Source: Limnomonas spitsbergensis (taxonomy: Eukaryota > Chlorophyta > Chlorophyceae > Chlamydomonadales). From it: a stretch of DNA of 64,000 nucleotides. Location: assembly GCA_037349105.1 (NCBI GenBank), contig JAYJMM010000114.1, positions 186,001 through 250,000 of the forward strand. The letters are read 5' to 3'. Below, piece after piece: positions 19,901 through 30,415 of this stretch. Within the stretch, counting starts at the first letter, position 1. Every line of letters begins with the position of its first letter. A model generated the notes under the pieces. The model was not told the origin of the DNA. It saw only the letters and a program-made list of their open reading frames with translations, and ran no database searches. The translations under genes and the position numbers were made by a program.

Positions 19901-22900
19901 CTCTCTGTTGCTTTTTCCGGTAAGCGCTTACGGCCTCCAACAAGAATGCAGCCCCTGCTGGTTTCGATACCTGTCACCCTTGGCTGGTTCGATACATGTT
20001 CAGTGATTACATGTGCTGGTATCGAAGCCATTCCTTGCTTCTCTGTTGCTTTCCCGGTGAGCGCAGAAGGCTTTCAACAAGAACGTGACACCTGAGGACC
20101 TCAAGCTGATGGCATCCAGCGTGCTCCTGGCCACGCTATCCATCCTGCCGTACGACAGGCAGGACAGGCATCAGGACGAGACACAGGTGGAGCAGGAGAA
20201 GGAGCGCATTGTGCGCATGGCCAACATCCTCGGCTTCGCGGTGGTGAGGGGGTGGGGCTGATGGGAGCATGTGTGGTGGGGGGGAGCATGACTTGGGGAG
20301 GGGGGTCGCGATAGTGTGCATCTCATTTAGAGGGCCATTGTGCGCATGGCCAACATCCTCAGCTTTGCTGTGGTGAGGGGGTGGGGCTGATGGGAGCATG
20401 TGTGGCTGGGGGGATATCATGACTGGTGTGGGTGGTCGTTAGTGTGCATCTCATTTAGAGGGCCATTGTCCGCATGGCCAACAGCCTCGGCTTTGTTGTG
20501 GTGAGGGACTGGGGCTGATGGGAGCATGGTTCGTGGGGGTGGGGGGTGTTAGTGTGCACCTCCTCCTCTGTTCTTGTGCATCTGTCTTGTATGAGCTAGG
20601 CCCTTTTTAGTGTCACCCCCTCCTCCCCTGTCCGAGTGCACCTCATTGGCTGCACCAATGGGCGAATGCAATCCTAGCCTGAACCACCAAGCCTGAAACC
20701 AAAACCATAACCTGAAGCGAGCCTGAAATCCGACCGATCCCGCATTGTGTTTGTGTGTCTTTCAGGACTCCAAGAAGGATTACCGCAGTGTGCTATCCCG
20801 CCCGGCGCTCCTCAACGCGACCACCAGCGTACACATCCTGGGCGTGGTCCCGCCCGAGATCCGCCAGCTGTACGACCTGCTCACCACAGAGTTCAACCCC
20901 CTGGAGCTGTGCCCCAAGCTGGGGCCGCTGTTTGAGAAGCTGGCGGAGGTGACGCATACCATGTCAGCAGCCAGCCCTGTCAAGGAGGTGGTGCTGTCGC
21001 GCTACGGAGAGAACCTGAAGAAGGTGGGTGGGTGTTGACAAATACTCCTCCGCTACAACGACCAGTACTGAGAGAAATGTTTAGGGGATGTTGATCAGGA
21101 GTGCGTGATGGCCAGGTGTTGATCAGCCAGCATCGCTGAGGTGGCGCAGCTACCTTGGGTGTGGATGTCTTTTCTGATGTTCCATACTTTCCGTCTTCGA
21201 TCCGCATTGCCTCAGGGATACCTTGGGTACCTTCTCTGTTGATCAGTGTTGCGTTATGACCCCCGGTGTTCATCAGCCACGATTGCTGAGCTAGTGCGGC
21301 TGTTTTCGCTAGACTGCCTGGCCTGTGTCTTAAGTAGGCTATCGACACTGATGGTGCCTTACTGTCTTTAGGTCTTTGAATTCGGTCTTCAATGTGCATT
21401 AGGGCTGGGATACCTGAAAGTGTGGCGCTGTTGATGCATATGCGTCGCTCACTTGCTGCAGCCACAACCGCTGTGCTGCCGCTACTCATACTCAGGTTTT
21501 GACCGCTACTGATACCCCTGAACCCTTTACCCATCAGGTGGCCATCCTGCGCCTGCTCAAGCACCTGAGTGTGACTGTGTACTTGTGCTGCCGCTACTAG
21601 TACTTACGTTTCGCCTGCTGCCGATGCTGACAAACTCTGAACCCTTTACCCATCAGGTGGCCATCCTGCGCCTGCTCAAGCACCTGAGTGTGACTGTGTA
21701 CTTGTGCTGCCGCTACTAGTACTTACGTTTCGCCTGCTGCCGATGCTGACAAACTCTGAACCCTTTACCCATCAGGTGGCCATCCTGCGCCTGCTCAAGC
21801 AGCTGAGTGTGACTGTGTACTTGTGCTGCCGCTACTAGTACTTACGTTTCGCCTGCTGCCGATGCTGACAAACTCTGAACCCTTTACCCATCAGGTGGCC
21901 ATCCTGCGCCTGCTCAAGCAGCTGAGTGAGGTGTACTCCACTCTCAAGGTCTCCAGCCTGGCGGCCATGGTCCCCTTTGCAGCGTTCAGTGAGATTGAGG
22001 CCATTGTCGTGGACGCTGTACGGTACGAGTACCTGCAGGTGGGTGCAGTACAGTGCGGTACAACACAGGAATTGATGGGTGGCCCTAGAGACTGCTGCTG
22101 ATGGTGGTTAACATTGGTTGGCTTTGACTCCACATTCCACCAGTTTCCAGCACAAATGCAAGTGAGAGTTAATGACGTTACACATCTGGGGCCTTTCTTC
22201 AAATGAATGCTTGATCACAAAAAGTCAAGTGTAAGAGAGTAGCGCAGCGAAAATTATCCACGAGGCATGTTCCATACCCGCCTCAGTATTCGTACATTTA
22301 TTCGAACTGGACGGACTGCTACACTTCGTTAAGGTGTGAACATGGAGGACTGCAGCAACCCTGTTGCAGCACCAGGGCAGGAAAGAAGCGCAACGGAAAG
22401 TATCTGCAAGGCTTACTCTACACCCTATTTCCGCTCCATGATTTAGTTGTATATCTTTTGGACCTGTCTGTTCCCCTTGGTCAAGGTGTGAACATTTGAG
22501 GCTTACGGGAGCCCTGTTTTCAACACCCCGTGTTTCAGGTCCGTATCGACCACCGCAACGGCACCCTCCACTTTGGAGGCCAGCAGCTGGAGTCTGAGAA
22601 GGTCCGCACGCACCTGTCTGCATTGGCCAGTAGGCTCAGCAAGGCCGTCACGATGATCGAGCCGCCCTCGGCTGCCGTGGCGGGTGATTCCACCACTGAC
22701 CGGCGCATGGCTGCCATCAAGCATGCGATGGAGCAGACCAAGGAGGAGCACAAGCTGATGAATGCAAGAAAGGTGAGGAGAAGTGAATATAAGTGGAATG
22801 AAGAGAAAGGTGAGGTGAAGTGACATGCGAGTAGAAGGGTGACAAAGCACGTGAGGAGAAAGGAAGAAAGGAGAAGAGAAGGGGAGAAAGGTTTTGAAAA

Positions 22901-25900
22901 GTGAAGAAAAGTGAAATGAAGAGAAAGGCGAGGTTAAGACACGCGAGTAGAATGGAAGAAAGGTGTGGAGAAGGGAAAAGGTGGGGAGAAGGGTGAACAA
23001 AGGTGGAATGATGATTGATGAATGGTGAAGTAACGAGATGTGAGGTGGGGGGTAAGGAGATTTGTGTGGAGGGTGTTCCCTGCTGGGTCCAGGAGGCCAT
23101 GTCCTCTATATATGCCGATGTAGGGGGCATGTAACAGACATTGAGGTCATGAGGTGGCTCAAGTGTTGCAGAAGCTTAATAGACATAGGGAAGGATGCCT
23201 CGCACGTTGCGTCCAATATGACATCTGCTTAATGATAAACAAGGGGCATGCTGTGTACAAAAGGGGCCGTGTCCCTGTCTGGAGTGTCAGTAGGCAGCCC
23301 ATGGGATGAGGGCTGTGTCCCTGTCTGGAATATGTTAACGTTCCTTGTTATCGGTCACCTGACGTTATGGTGCGAACTCTATAATGACTGACTCCTTTAA
23401 GAGTCTTCCGTGTTCTTCATCAGTCCACCTCATCTGATTGTTGACTGCTTGATTGATGTGTCTCCATGTCCTGTTTGCGTGCACTTATCCACTGCTGGGC
23501 TCCCTCTGATCAGCTCTTGGTTGTTTCCTCTTGCTACTAATCATGATTGAGAAGCGGAGCTGCGGAAGCAGGAGCTGATTGTTGACTGCATGATTAATGT
23601 GTTCTCATGTCCTCTGTGCGTGCACATTCATTGCTTGGCTCCCTCTGATCGGTTGCTGGTTGTTTCCTCTTGCCCCAGATCATGATTGAGAAGCGGAAGG
23701 AGGAACAGGAGCTGATGTTGTTGGAGCAGGAGAGAGAGGAGGAGAGGCGCAAGGTGCTGCAGGCGCGGGAGGCCGAGGCGGCGGAGGAGAAGCGGCGGCG
23801 CGAGGATGCGGCGCGCAGAGAGAAGGAGGTGAGGGCAGGGGTCTCTTTGCAATGATGGGGTGGGGGTGTGTCATCTGCCTGGGCAGAGAATGAAGGCGGG
23901 AACAGCCAGGATCTCTTTCCTATACTGTAGTGGGGGTCCATATTGTGCATGGGCGGGACGAAGGAGGTCATGACTGGGATATATTTTCAGTACCGTGGTG
24001 GGGGTGCGCCATGAGCTGAGGCGGAGCCCACAGAGGAGGTAATGGCCGAGATCTATGTATATAATTATGTGGTGAGGTGAGGACGCGTCATCGGTATTTT
24101 TTTTCCCTACGAATCTTTACCCTCGACGAGCCGCCAACAGCCTGATAGGTCAAAATCAGGACCGGCCTACGACTGATGGCCAGAGTAGAAAGGCTGGATA
24201 TAAGCTGGGCCTACAGCCAGTGGCCTGAGTGTGGCTGTCATGTAGCGTAGTCACGACAAAAGGACCACTTTGTCATATGTGCCTGGGTGTCATCATATAT
24301 CATCGTTGATCGCGCCCTAAATTCTGTTCTCTTTCGTTGTTTTTCAAATTGTCTGATCTCCTCTCCCCTGCACAGCGCATTGAGAAAGAGCTGGAGGAGC
24401 GGGACTATGAGGAGGCCAAGGCATTGCTGGAGGCACAGCGAGCAAAGAAGGGCGGCGTGCCGGGAGCCAAGCCTGGCCCAGCCGGGACTGCAGGGCTGGG
24501 CAAGGACGGCGAGCGGCTGGACAAGCGGACCATCATGCAGGAGGCCATGAGCGAACGCATCAAGGAACAGCAGGAGACAGAGCGGAAGCTGGCCAAGATG
24601 GGCCGACAGCTGGACCACCTGGAGAGGTGGGTGGGGCGACAGGAGTCAAACGCTGGGTGGAAGAGAGGTTGGAAGTGTGGTAGAGTGGTTATAAGTGTGG
24701 AGATAGTATGAATGCTCAGCACTGCATGACAGAGAGATTTGAATGCTCAACACTGTGTGACAGCTCAAGCGGCAGAGAGGATCCAATGTGGGTGGGGCCA
24801 TAATGGCTGGTGCTAATGGATCACCTGTCGAGGTAGGTGTGGCAGCAGGGTTTGAATGCTTCACCCTTTGTGGCAGACAAGTGTGAGGGAGAGCTTAGCA
24901 CGCTGAATCCTCTTGACCTGCTGCCCGCTGCCTGCTCGCTTTACAGGGCCCGCCGCGAGGAGGAGGTTCCCTACCTGGAGGCAGCTTTCAAGGCGCGTAT
25001 AGCCGAGGACCTTGTGGCATACGAGGAGCAGCAGATCGCGGACGCCGCCAAGCACCGCGCCACGTGGGAGATTGACATCCAAGAGAAGCAGAGGTTGTCC
25101 GTGATGATGGAGGAGAAGGCGGCGTTCCAAGTGAGTGTGTCTGGTGCTGCCTGACTGTGCCTGTGAGTGTGCCTGGTGCTGGTAGAAGGACGGATCTGAG
25201 TTGCAGTCACTGTCATCTCAAGGCTAATTCAGCTGCTTTGACCACATTCAATCTTAAGGCAAATTCAGCTGCTTTGACCAGGGACCAAAATTATGTACTG
25301 AGTTGCAGTCACTGTCATCTCAAGGCAAATTTAGCTGCTTTGACTGAAATTACTTCCAGGAATTATGAATTACGGCGCAATAGCAAAGCGCTGGATTGGA
25401 GGGCTGGTTAAGAGCTAGGAGGGACCTGCGTTTCGACTGCTACCAATGCTATGCGGTGTTTGTGTTTGCTGTCCAAGATATGGAGTGGGACCTTGTAGGC
25501 AAATAGTTTCAGCGATGCAGTTATTGATATCTGGCTCCAGAGGTCAATCAGTTGAACCGCAGAATTGTCTTTGGTCACAATTTTGGTTCAAGATCTGCCA
25601 GTTCTCAACACCCAGGCATGTGTGTGTGTGTGTTTTGCTTGACAGGCCCAGATCATGTTACCATGATCTTAACACTCAGGCGTGTGTTGCTTGAAAGGCC
25701 CTGATCATGTTCCCTAGATCTTAACACTCAGGCATGTGTGTGTGTGTGTGTGTTGCTTGAAAGGCCCTGATCATGTTCCCTAGATCTTAACACTCAGGCA
25801 TGTGTGTGTGTGTGTGTTGCTTGAAAGGCCCAGATCATGTTACCATGATCTTAACACTCAGGCGTGTGTTGCTTGACAGGCCCAGATCATGTTACCATAA

Positions 25901-26936
25901 TCTTAACACCCAGGCATGTGTGTGTGTGTGTTTGCTTGACAGGCCCAGATTATGGCTCGCCGCGAGGAGGAGTTTAAGGGGCTGCAGGTGGAGCGGGAGA
26001 GGCTGATGGCACAGCGCCAGGCGCAACGCAAGGTGGAGCGAGACGTGGCGCGGCGACGCGAGTTCGTCAAGCGGTGCTGCAAGCAGGTACAGAGTCCTTC
26101 ATGGGTGACCCCCCGAGGGGCTCTGGCATTGGCACATCGCTGGGTGTGTTGTTATTTGCACATTTGAAGCCTCCGGATGGATAATACAATCAAGGCTGGG
26201 ATTATGTTTTAAGCGATTCATCTTTAATACCTTGTCTGCGGTATACCTGGTTCTGAAGAGCAACGCTCTCATTAGATGGGCCTCGAGTGATGCGGTGCAC
26301 GTATGCTCTTATCAGATATTATGAATCATCGTCTCATCTGACCTCTCTGCCCCCTTGCAGGTGGAGGTGCGTGTTAAGGAGATTGAGGAGGAGCAGGCCC
26401 GCGTGGCTGGCGCGCGCAGCCTTGAGGAGGAGGCCGAGCGTACGCGCAAGGTGGACGAGATGGCTGAGCGCCAGCGCCACCGTGAGGCCGAGATCGAGGC
26501 CAAGCTGCGCGCCGAGCGCGAGGCTGCGCTCAAGGATGGATCGGCTGCTGCGCCGGCGCCGGCGCCAGCGGCGGCAGCAGCAGCTAGGCCCGGCGGGTCG
26601 TTTATCCCGCCCGCCTTGCGGCAAGCAGCGAGGGCCGCGGAGGGTAGCAGCGGTGCTGATTCGCGTGAGGCTGACAGGTGGGGTGGAGGCGGCGGCGGCA
26701 GTGGGGGCGGTGCCGCACCCCCCGCAAGGCAGGCTCCGGAGCCGCGCCCTGTCGAGCCGCGTTCCATGGAGCCTCCTCGTTCGGAAGACAGGTGGACCCG
26801 CCCTAGCTCCGGAGCCGCTGCTGCACCTGCGGCGAGGCAGGAGGCGAGTGCCCCACCGCCGGCCGCGGTCGTGACTCCGTCGTCTGCAGCGCCCACGAGC
26901 GGCAAGTTCGTGCCGTCGCGCCGCAAGGCCACCTGA
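16958..26936 (+). CDS. eIF3a: Translation initiation factor eIF3 subunit a, 14 exons
   Basis: Scaffold subunit of the eIF3 complex, acting on the 40S ribosome in the cytoplasm. Exons: 16958-17311, 17398-17487, 17697-17911, 18295-18370, 19247-19441, 20067-20243, 20766-21023, 21895-22038, 22539-22772, 23679-23828, 24376-24626, 24947-25130, 25943-26086, 26361-26936. The total is 3048 nt, 1015 aa, with every phase consistent. The N-terminus has the family signature [20 protein letters not shown] and [33 protein letters not shown] and [13 protein letters not shown] follow. The PCI region is roughly residues 310-500, and residues 540 to about 880 are a charged coiled coil. The tail is rich in Ala, Pro and Gly with SFIPPALR and ends [10 protein letters not shown]. 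Length fits plant eIF3a. I chose ATG 16958 by homology; an in-frame ATG at 16811 exists. The exon 2 donor could be 17493 instead, adding two residues. Several introns contain copies of the exon junctions. Confidence 0.96.
18480..18865 (+). repeat. Three copies of eIF3a exon 4 donor junction
   Basis: The end of exon 4 (CTTTGAGCAGTTGAAG then GTGCGACTCACTTCC) is repeated three times within the following intron, with donor-equivalent GTGCGG at 18511, 18660 and 18801. Spacing from the true donor (18371) is 140, 149 and 141 bp. All three copies read CAGTGGAAG where the exon reads CAGTTGAAG, so they share a common ancestor copy. Poly-G runs sit between units. Confidence 0.95.
19895..19955 (+). repeat. 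Copy of eIF3a exon 6 acceptor region
   Basis: TCTCTGTTGCTTTTTCCGGTAAGCGCTTACGG then CCTCCAACAAGAATG resembles the true acceptor region at 20040-20085 (TCTCTGTTGCTTTCCCGGTGAGCGCAG then AAGGCTTTCAACAAGAACG). The AG has mutated. Weaker CCTCGCCTC...CTTTTCAG echoes extend back to about 19570. Confidence 0.7.
20325..20520 (+). repeat. Two copies of eIF3a exon 6 donor junction
   Basis: The exon 6 end (ATTGTGCGCATGGCCAACATC...GTG then GTGAGG) recurs with donor-equivalent GTGAGG at 20373 and 20501; the true donor is 20244. Spacing is 129 and 128 bp. The copies contain the flanking GGGGTGGGGCTGATGGGAGCATG as well, so they span exon and intron. Confidence 0.95.
21530..21894 (+). repeat. Three 119-bp copies of eIF3a exon 8 acceptor junction
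   Basis: ACCCTTTACCCATCAG then GTGGCCATCCTGCGCCTGCTC appears with exon-equivalent starts at 21538, 21657, 21776 and the true 21895, each exactly 119 bp apart. After about 40 exon bases the copies switch to intron sequence (GTGTGACTGTGTACTTG). The first two read AAGCACCTG and the later ones AAGCAGCTG. All four acceptors look equally good. The true exon is the only one with the downstream coding sequence. Confidence 0.96.
23535..23640 (+). repeat. Copy of eIF3a exon 10 start
   Basis: TAATCATGATTGAGAAGCGGAGC...CAGGAGCTGATTG near 23539-23580 parallels exon 10 from 23679 (ATCATGATTGAGAAGCGGAAGG...CAGGAGCTGATG). The upstream intron bases (GTGCGTGCAC, CTCCCTCTGATC, GTTGTTTCCTCTTG) are duplicated too. 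The AG is changed to AATC in the copy. Confidence 0.85.
25195..25398. mobile_element. Rearranged or truncated hAT-like MITE copy
   Basis: In the eIF3a intron after exon 12. One end (AATTACGGCGCAATAGCAAAGCGCTGG) is recognisable. The inner part GAGTTGCAGTCACTGTCATCTCAAGG(C)AAATTCAGCTGCTTTGACC is present two to three times in tandem, so the element has duplicated internally. The other terminal repeat is missing. Confidence 0.7.
25600..25942 (+). repeat. Five copies of eIF3a exon 13 acceptor junction
   Basis: Units of 50-70 bp contain TTGCTTGACAG then GCCCAGATCATG, with exon-equivalent starts near 25645, 25697, 25765, 25828 and 25880, before the true exon at 25943 (GCCCAGATTATG). Each unit carries a TG dinucleotide run, and the words TTAACACTCAGGC and CATGATC recur. 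In three middle copies the acceptor is GAAAG instead of GACAG. Confidence 0.92.
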
Positions 26937-28200
26937 TGGACTCAATGCCACGAGTTTAGCCATGCCCAAGTATCTAATAGGGTTTGTGTGTCCAGGTTTG
27001 ATAGGTTCTATGACTCGTTTCCATGAGCTTGATGACTTAAAGCGTGAGATCCAGTTGGCGCTCTATTTCAGGAATATCTGCGATTGAATCCTAGAGGTGC
27101 ATTGAAATCTTAGGATCCATGCATTTTCGCGGTAAATTCCATGATCAAATATTTGAGCCTTAGGCATAAGCGAACAACCGAGGGTTCAAGTAGGCAACTC
27201 GCGCAGCGCACAGCTTTGCGCATGATAATAAAAAGTGAGCTGCCCTGTTGGCCAAACACAAGAAGACAACGGTGTTGGATCCCCGCAACCTTCTTGGTCT
27301 TGGACGCAAGTCATTGATGTACAGTCTCAGGGCCCAGCTAAAAGCAAGGCCTCGTGGATGCCAAACAATTTTTGACGTGGATGCCAAACAGTGAGGTTGG
27401 GAAAAATAAACCCAAGGTCGGGGGGAAATAAAAGAAAGAGAGGAACACAGAAAGAGAGGGGGGACTTTCACCCTTCAAAAGTAAGGCAGTGCGAACTTCA
27501 TGGTTCTCGATGCATGTAGAGGCACTGTTGACTGCGCGGTAGACCAGTGTGTCGGGCGCGGGGGGCAGACGGTGCTGGCTACGGCGGTATATGTTGTCGG
27601 AGGGCTGCTAGAGTCGACCCTGTTGGACGCTGCCTCCATAAACCCACTTTCAGAGGGGGGATCCCAGAGACCCAGTCATCGAACAAGTCTGCGGCCGCCT
27701 AACGCGCCTGTTTTCCGCGTTTGGCGGGCGCAGGCCAGGAGCCGCACCAGCAAGAGGGAGGTTGGGATGCTCTGACTTTTGTGGAGGTTGTGGGAGCTCT
27801 CTTTGAGGCTTAGTCCTTTCATTTCAGAGGCCGGGGCTTCTTATCTTTTTACTTTTTCAAGCCATTGGTGTGTCCCTTAAATTAGATTCCTCTTCCTGAG
27901 TTTTCCTGACCTACTGTCTGGCAGGCTGTCTGGTATGTTTAATAAATTCTCCTTGTTGATGGCTATGATCTGGACGGACCGGGGTTTCTTCTGGCCTCCT
28001 TAACTTTTGGGGATGGACTTTTCGCCTTTTTCTCTATTTCGCCTCCGTCTGTTCCTGTCCTTTCCCCCCTATTTCCCCTCCATCCCCTCTCCTTTTTCGT
28101 CTGTTCCTGTCCTCTCCCCCCTATTTCGTCCCTATTTCCATACCCTTTCTCCATCTGTTCATGTCCTCCCCCCTCCATTCGCCGTAACTACCTCCGTATG
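26937..28200. other. eIF3a 3' flank, no gene recognised
   Basis: The first 300 bp should hold the eIF3a 3' UTR. I find no TGTAA tail signal close to the stop; AATAAA-like words occur at about 27224 and 27405. An open frame at 27500-27775 and a C/T-rich tract at 28010-28200 have no family resemblance, and I do not call them genes. Confidence 0.5.
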
Positions 28201-28224
28201 CTCCTGTCGTTTCCCCGCATTGCA

Positions 28225-28780
28225 TTTTTTTCTTCCCAACCAGACAGTCGGGCTCCCATGCTGTCGGGTCTTAGCAGCATGTCCCAGAGATGTAACTTCA
28301 TTGACCCTGATGAAAGAAACGCAGAACAGCCAGGAGTTGATGAAGCGGTACACGCGTCAACGTGATATTCTTAGACCGGGTGCCTTATAAAAGCGCCCGC
28401 TACTCACAATCGGAGTACTCAGTACTTTAAGGTGCATCGTACAGCTGCTTCAAGTCATTAACGTTACACCTCAAAGCTCGCTCAAAGCTCGGCCGCGTGG
28501 GTGCCCAACTGTTCAGAAGGGAGTAAAGAAGTACTAAAAGGAAGAGAGGGGGAAAGGAACAAAATGAGAGGCCGGGAAGGCAAAGAAGACCAAGTCCGAC
28601 ACCTGAGTTCCACTAGAGACTAGCCTTCAACAAAGCCTCTCAAAAAATATAAGTCCAAAAAAGCGAGCGTATCCCACCCCTGCTTGGCCGCGAGGGCGCC
28701 CCACTGATCAGGAGGGAGAAGAGAAGAAACTAAAAAGGGTGCAAAAAAAGAGAAGGCCGGAAAGGCCAACGACACCGGCC
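28225..28780 (+). repeat. Dispersed repeat family C, long copy
   Basis: The core is TCAAAGCTCGGCCGCGTGGG then (C/T)GCCCAACTGTTCAGAAGGG. It is followed by a purine-rich stretch, AGAGGCCGGGAAGGCAA, a TTCCACTAGAGACT motif, CCTCAACAAAGCCTC, then CCCACCCCTGCTTGGCCGCGAGGGCGCC and a second purine-rich stretch. The copy at 59350-59640 matches over nearly 300 bp. Preceding bases include TGACGTTACACCTC. No coding potential and no obvious terminal inverted repeats are visible. Confidence 0.8.
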
Positions 28781-30060
28781 TCAGAAACTCTGGAGACTAA
28801 CCCTCGATAATGCCCACAGCACAGTCCACAAAAGCAAGTGCGTCCCACCCATGCTCAGCCTGGTATACCGGGGGACGGGAATCCCCACGGGAATCCCCAC
28901 GCAGGGCACCATCGAGTGGGTATACAGCCTCCGTCACGCCCCAGGCCACACCACCCAATGCCACCAATCTAAGACATCACCAGTCCACCACGCACCAAAA
29001 CAGACAGCCATGTCATGCACTTTTGCCAATTCCGGCCACATAAATCCCAGCATGCACCCGATACCATGCGCCCGCCCACCCGATACCCCCGACCCACCCC
29101 TCATAATCACCAATTTAAACCTAACGAGAGAAGTAACGTCGAACATAACTAATTGTAGCTAGCTGCATCGACATGTTGGTTTGGGCCCTGCTATTTCATA
29201 CAAGGCAAGAGGGTAAAAAAGTAAGAGAGGAACGCAAATAAGAAGGAAATTACTTAATACCCCCTCCCCCCCACGCTCAAAAAACGGAAGGCATTGCGAA
29301 GCCAAGTCACCCATGTAAAGTAAGTCTGAAACAAATTAGACGTGGAAGAGAGGTGAGAAAGCGGGACAGGAACAAAACAAAAGGAAAAATAAATGGTGGT
29401 TTTGTTTTAGTGTTATTCGCTACCGGTATTAATTGTTGGGTACCAAACTGAAATGTTCGGAACGGAGCGCCGCAGGCGCGAAACATCTCGATGCTTAGCT
29501 GTTTACGCTCGTATTCGGTGCATTTCGGGATTTTTTGGTACTTCGCGAGTGCGTTGATCTTGAGACCAATAATTGTTTGATACCGGAATTTCGATACCAC
29601 TCGTACCCGTTACCGACTAAATAAATCACTGGAAAAGATCCCGTCCCCTCCCATGCTAATGAAAATAAATTCAATTCTGCAGCTCCTCAAGAAACTGGCC
29701 CGCGACGATGTTAACCATCTCGTGCAAAAAAGCCAGAGTTTCCACTCATGCTTGCCCTGGTATGCAAGGTCCTATAACTTGGACGGAACTGGAGCTATGC
29801 TCGAACATAAAAGTCAAATTTGCTTCAAAATACTGGGAAAGACACTGCAATTTACCTGCATGTGACATCACCGCCTGTGTTTTACACTCAATCCCTGATT
29901 CAATGTGCTAGTTGAGGCTGAAGAATGTTCGTGGACAGTGCTAAATTTCGCACCGGGTTGCTTTGAAAAGAGTATACCGTAGATTGACATAGACTTCGTT
30001 CAAAATTGATTCATAATTGGCTTCGCGGACATACCGTAATCATACCGTAGCTGCGCGCTT
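28781..30060. other. No gene recognised; contains an inverted relative of the 40300 repeat
   Basis: At about 28855-28935 the minus strand reads GTATACCCACTCGATGGTGCCCTGCGTGGGGATTCCCGT, the unit found three times in plus orientation at 40315-40570. The rest of the stretch is low-complexity, with poly-C runs and A-rich segments, and gives nothing I can name. Confidence 0.5.
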
Positions 30061-30061
30061 A

Positions 30062-30415
30062 TCATAATCCAAAGATCGGAGTGTCAGTCAGGTGCGAACA
30101 ATTATTTGTGGGGTGAGCGATGTGAATTAAAAACAGCAAATATATAAACGCTGCGCGATACCGCGCGACTGTTTGATTTGACATCCGCCGAGTGATCCTT
30201 ACGCCAGTCCCTGTAGGCTGTAGCGAAGCCCGATTCTGTGGGCAGACACGGGTGCTGACGACTGCTGACGTTTCGGGGCCCAAACAGCCACACGTTTCCT
30301 GAGGCCAGGAACCGGCCAGGGTGTTCTTGTCCAGAGGGTTCGGTTTTGGAGCCGGCGGAGGAGGAGGATGACTATGCTGATTTTGCTGACTGTGTACTGT
30401 CCTTCCTAGCATCAA
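30062..30415 (-). other. Unrecognised 117-codon open frame
   Basis: A minus-strand frame begins MMLGRTVHSQQNQHSH with a Pro run (PPPPPAPKPNP) and ends with a moderately hydrophobic stretch (AAFIYLLFLIHIAH). I recognise no family, and no flanking exon is evident. It could be a first exon or chance. Confidence 0.15.

Noticed and set aside
22503..23130. Long minus frames opposite eIF3a exon 9 and its intron
   Set aside because: The plus strand encodes conserved eIF3a sequence there, and the intron part is a purine-rich tract that is open by composition.
26312..26969. Three 190-210 codon frames overlapping eIF3a exon 14
   Set aside because: They are shadows of the GC-rich eIF3a C-terminal exon.
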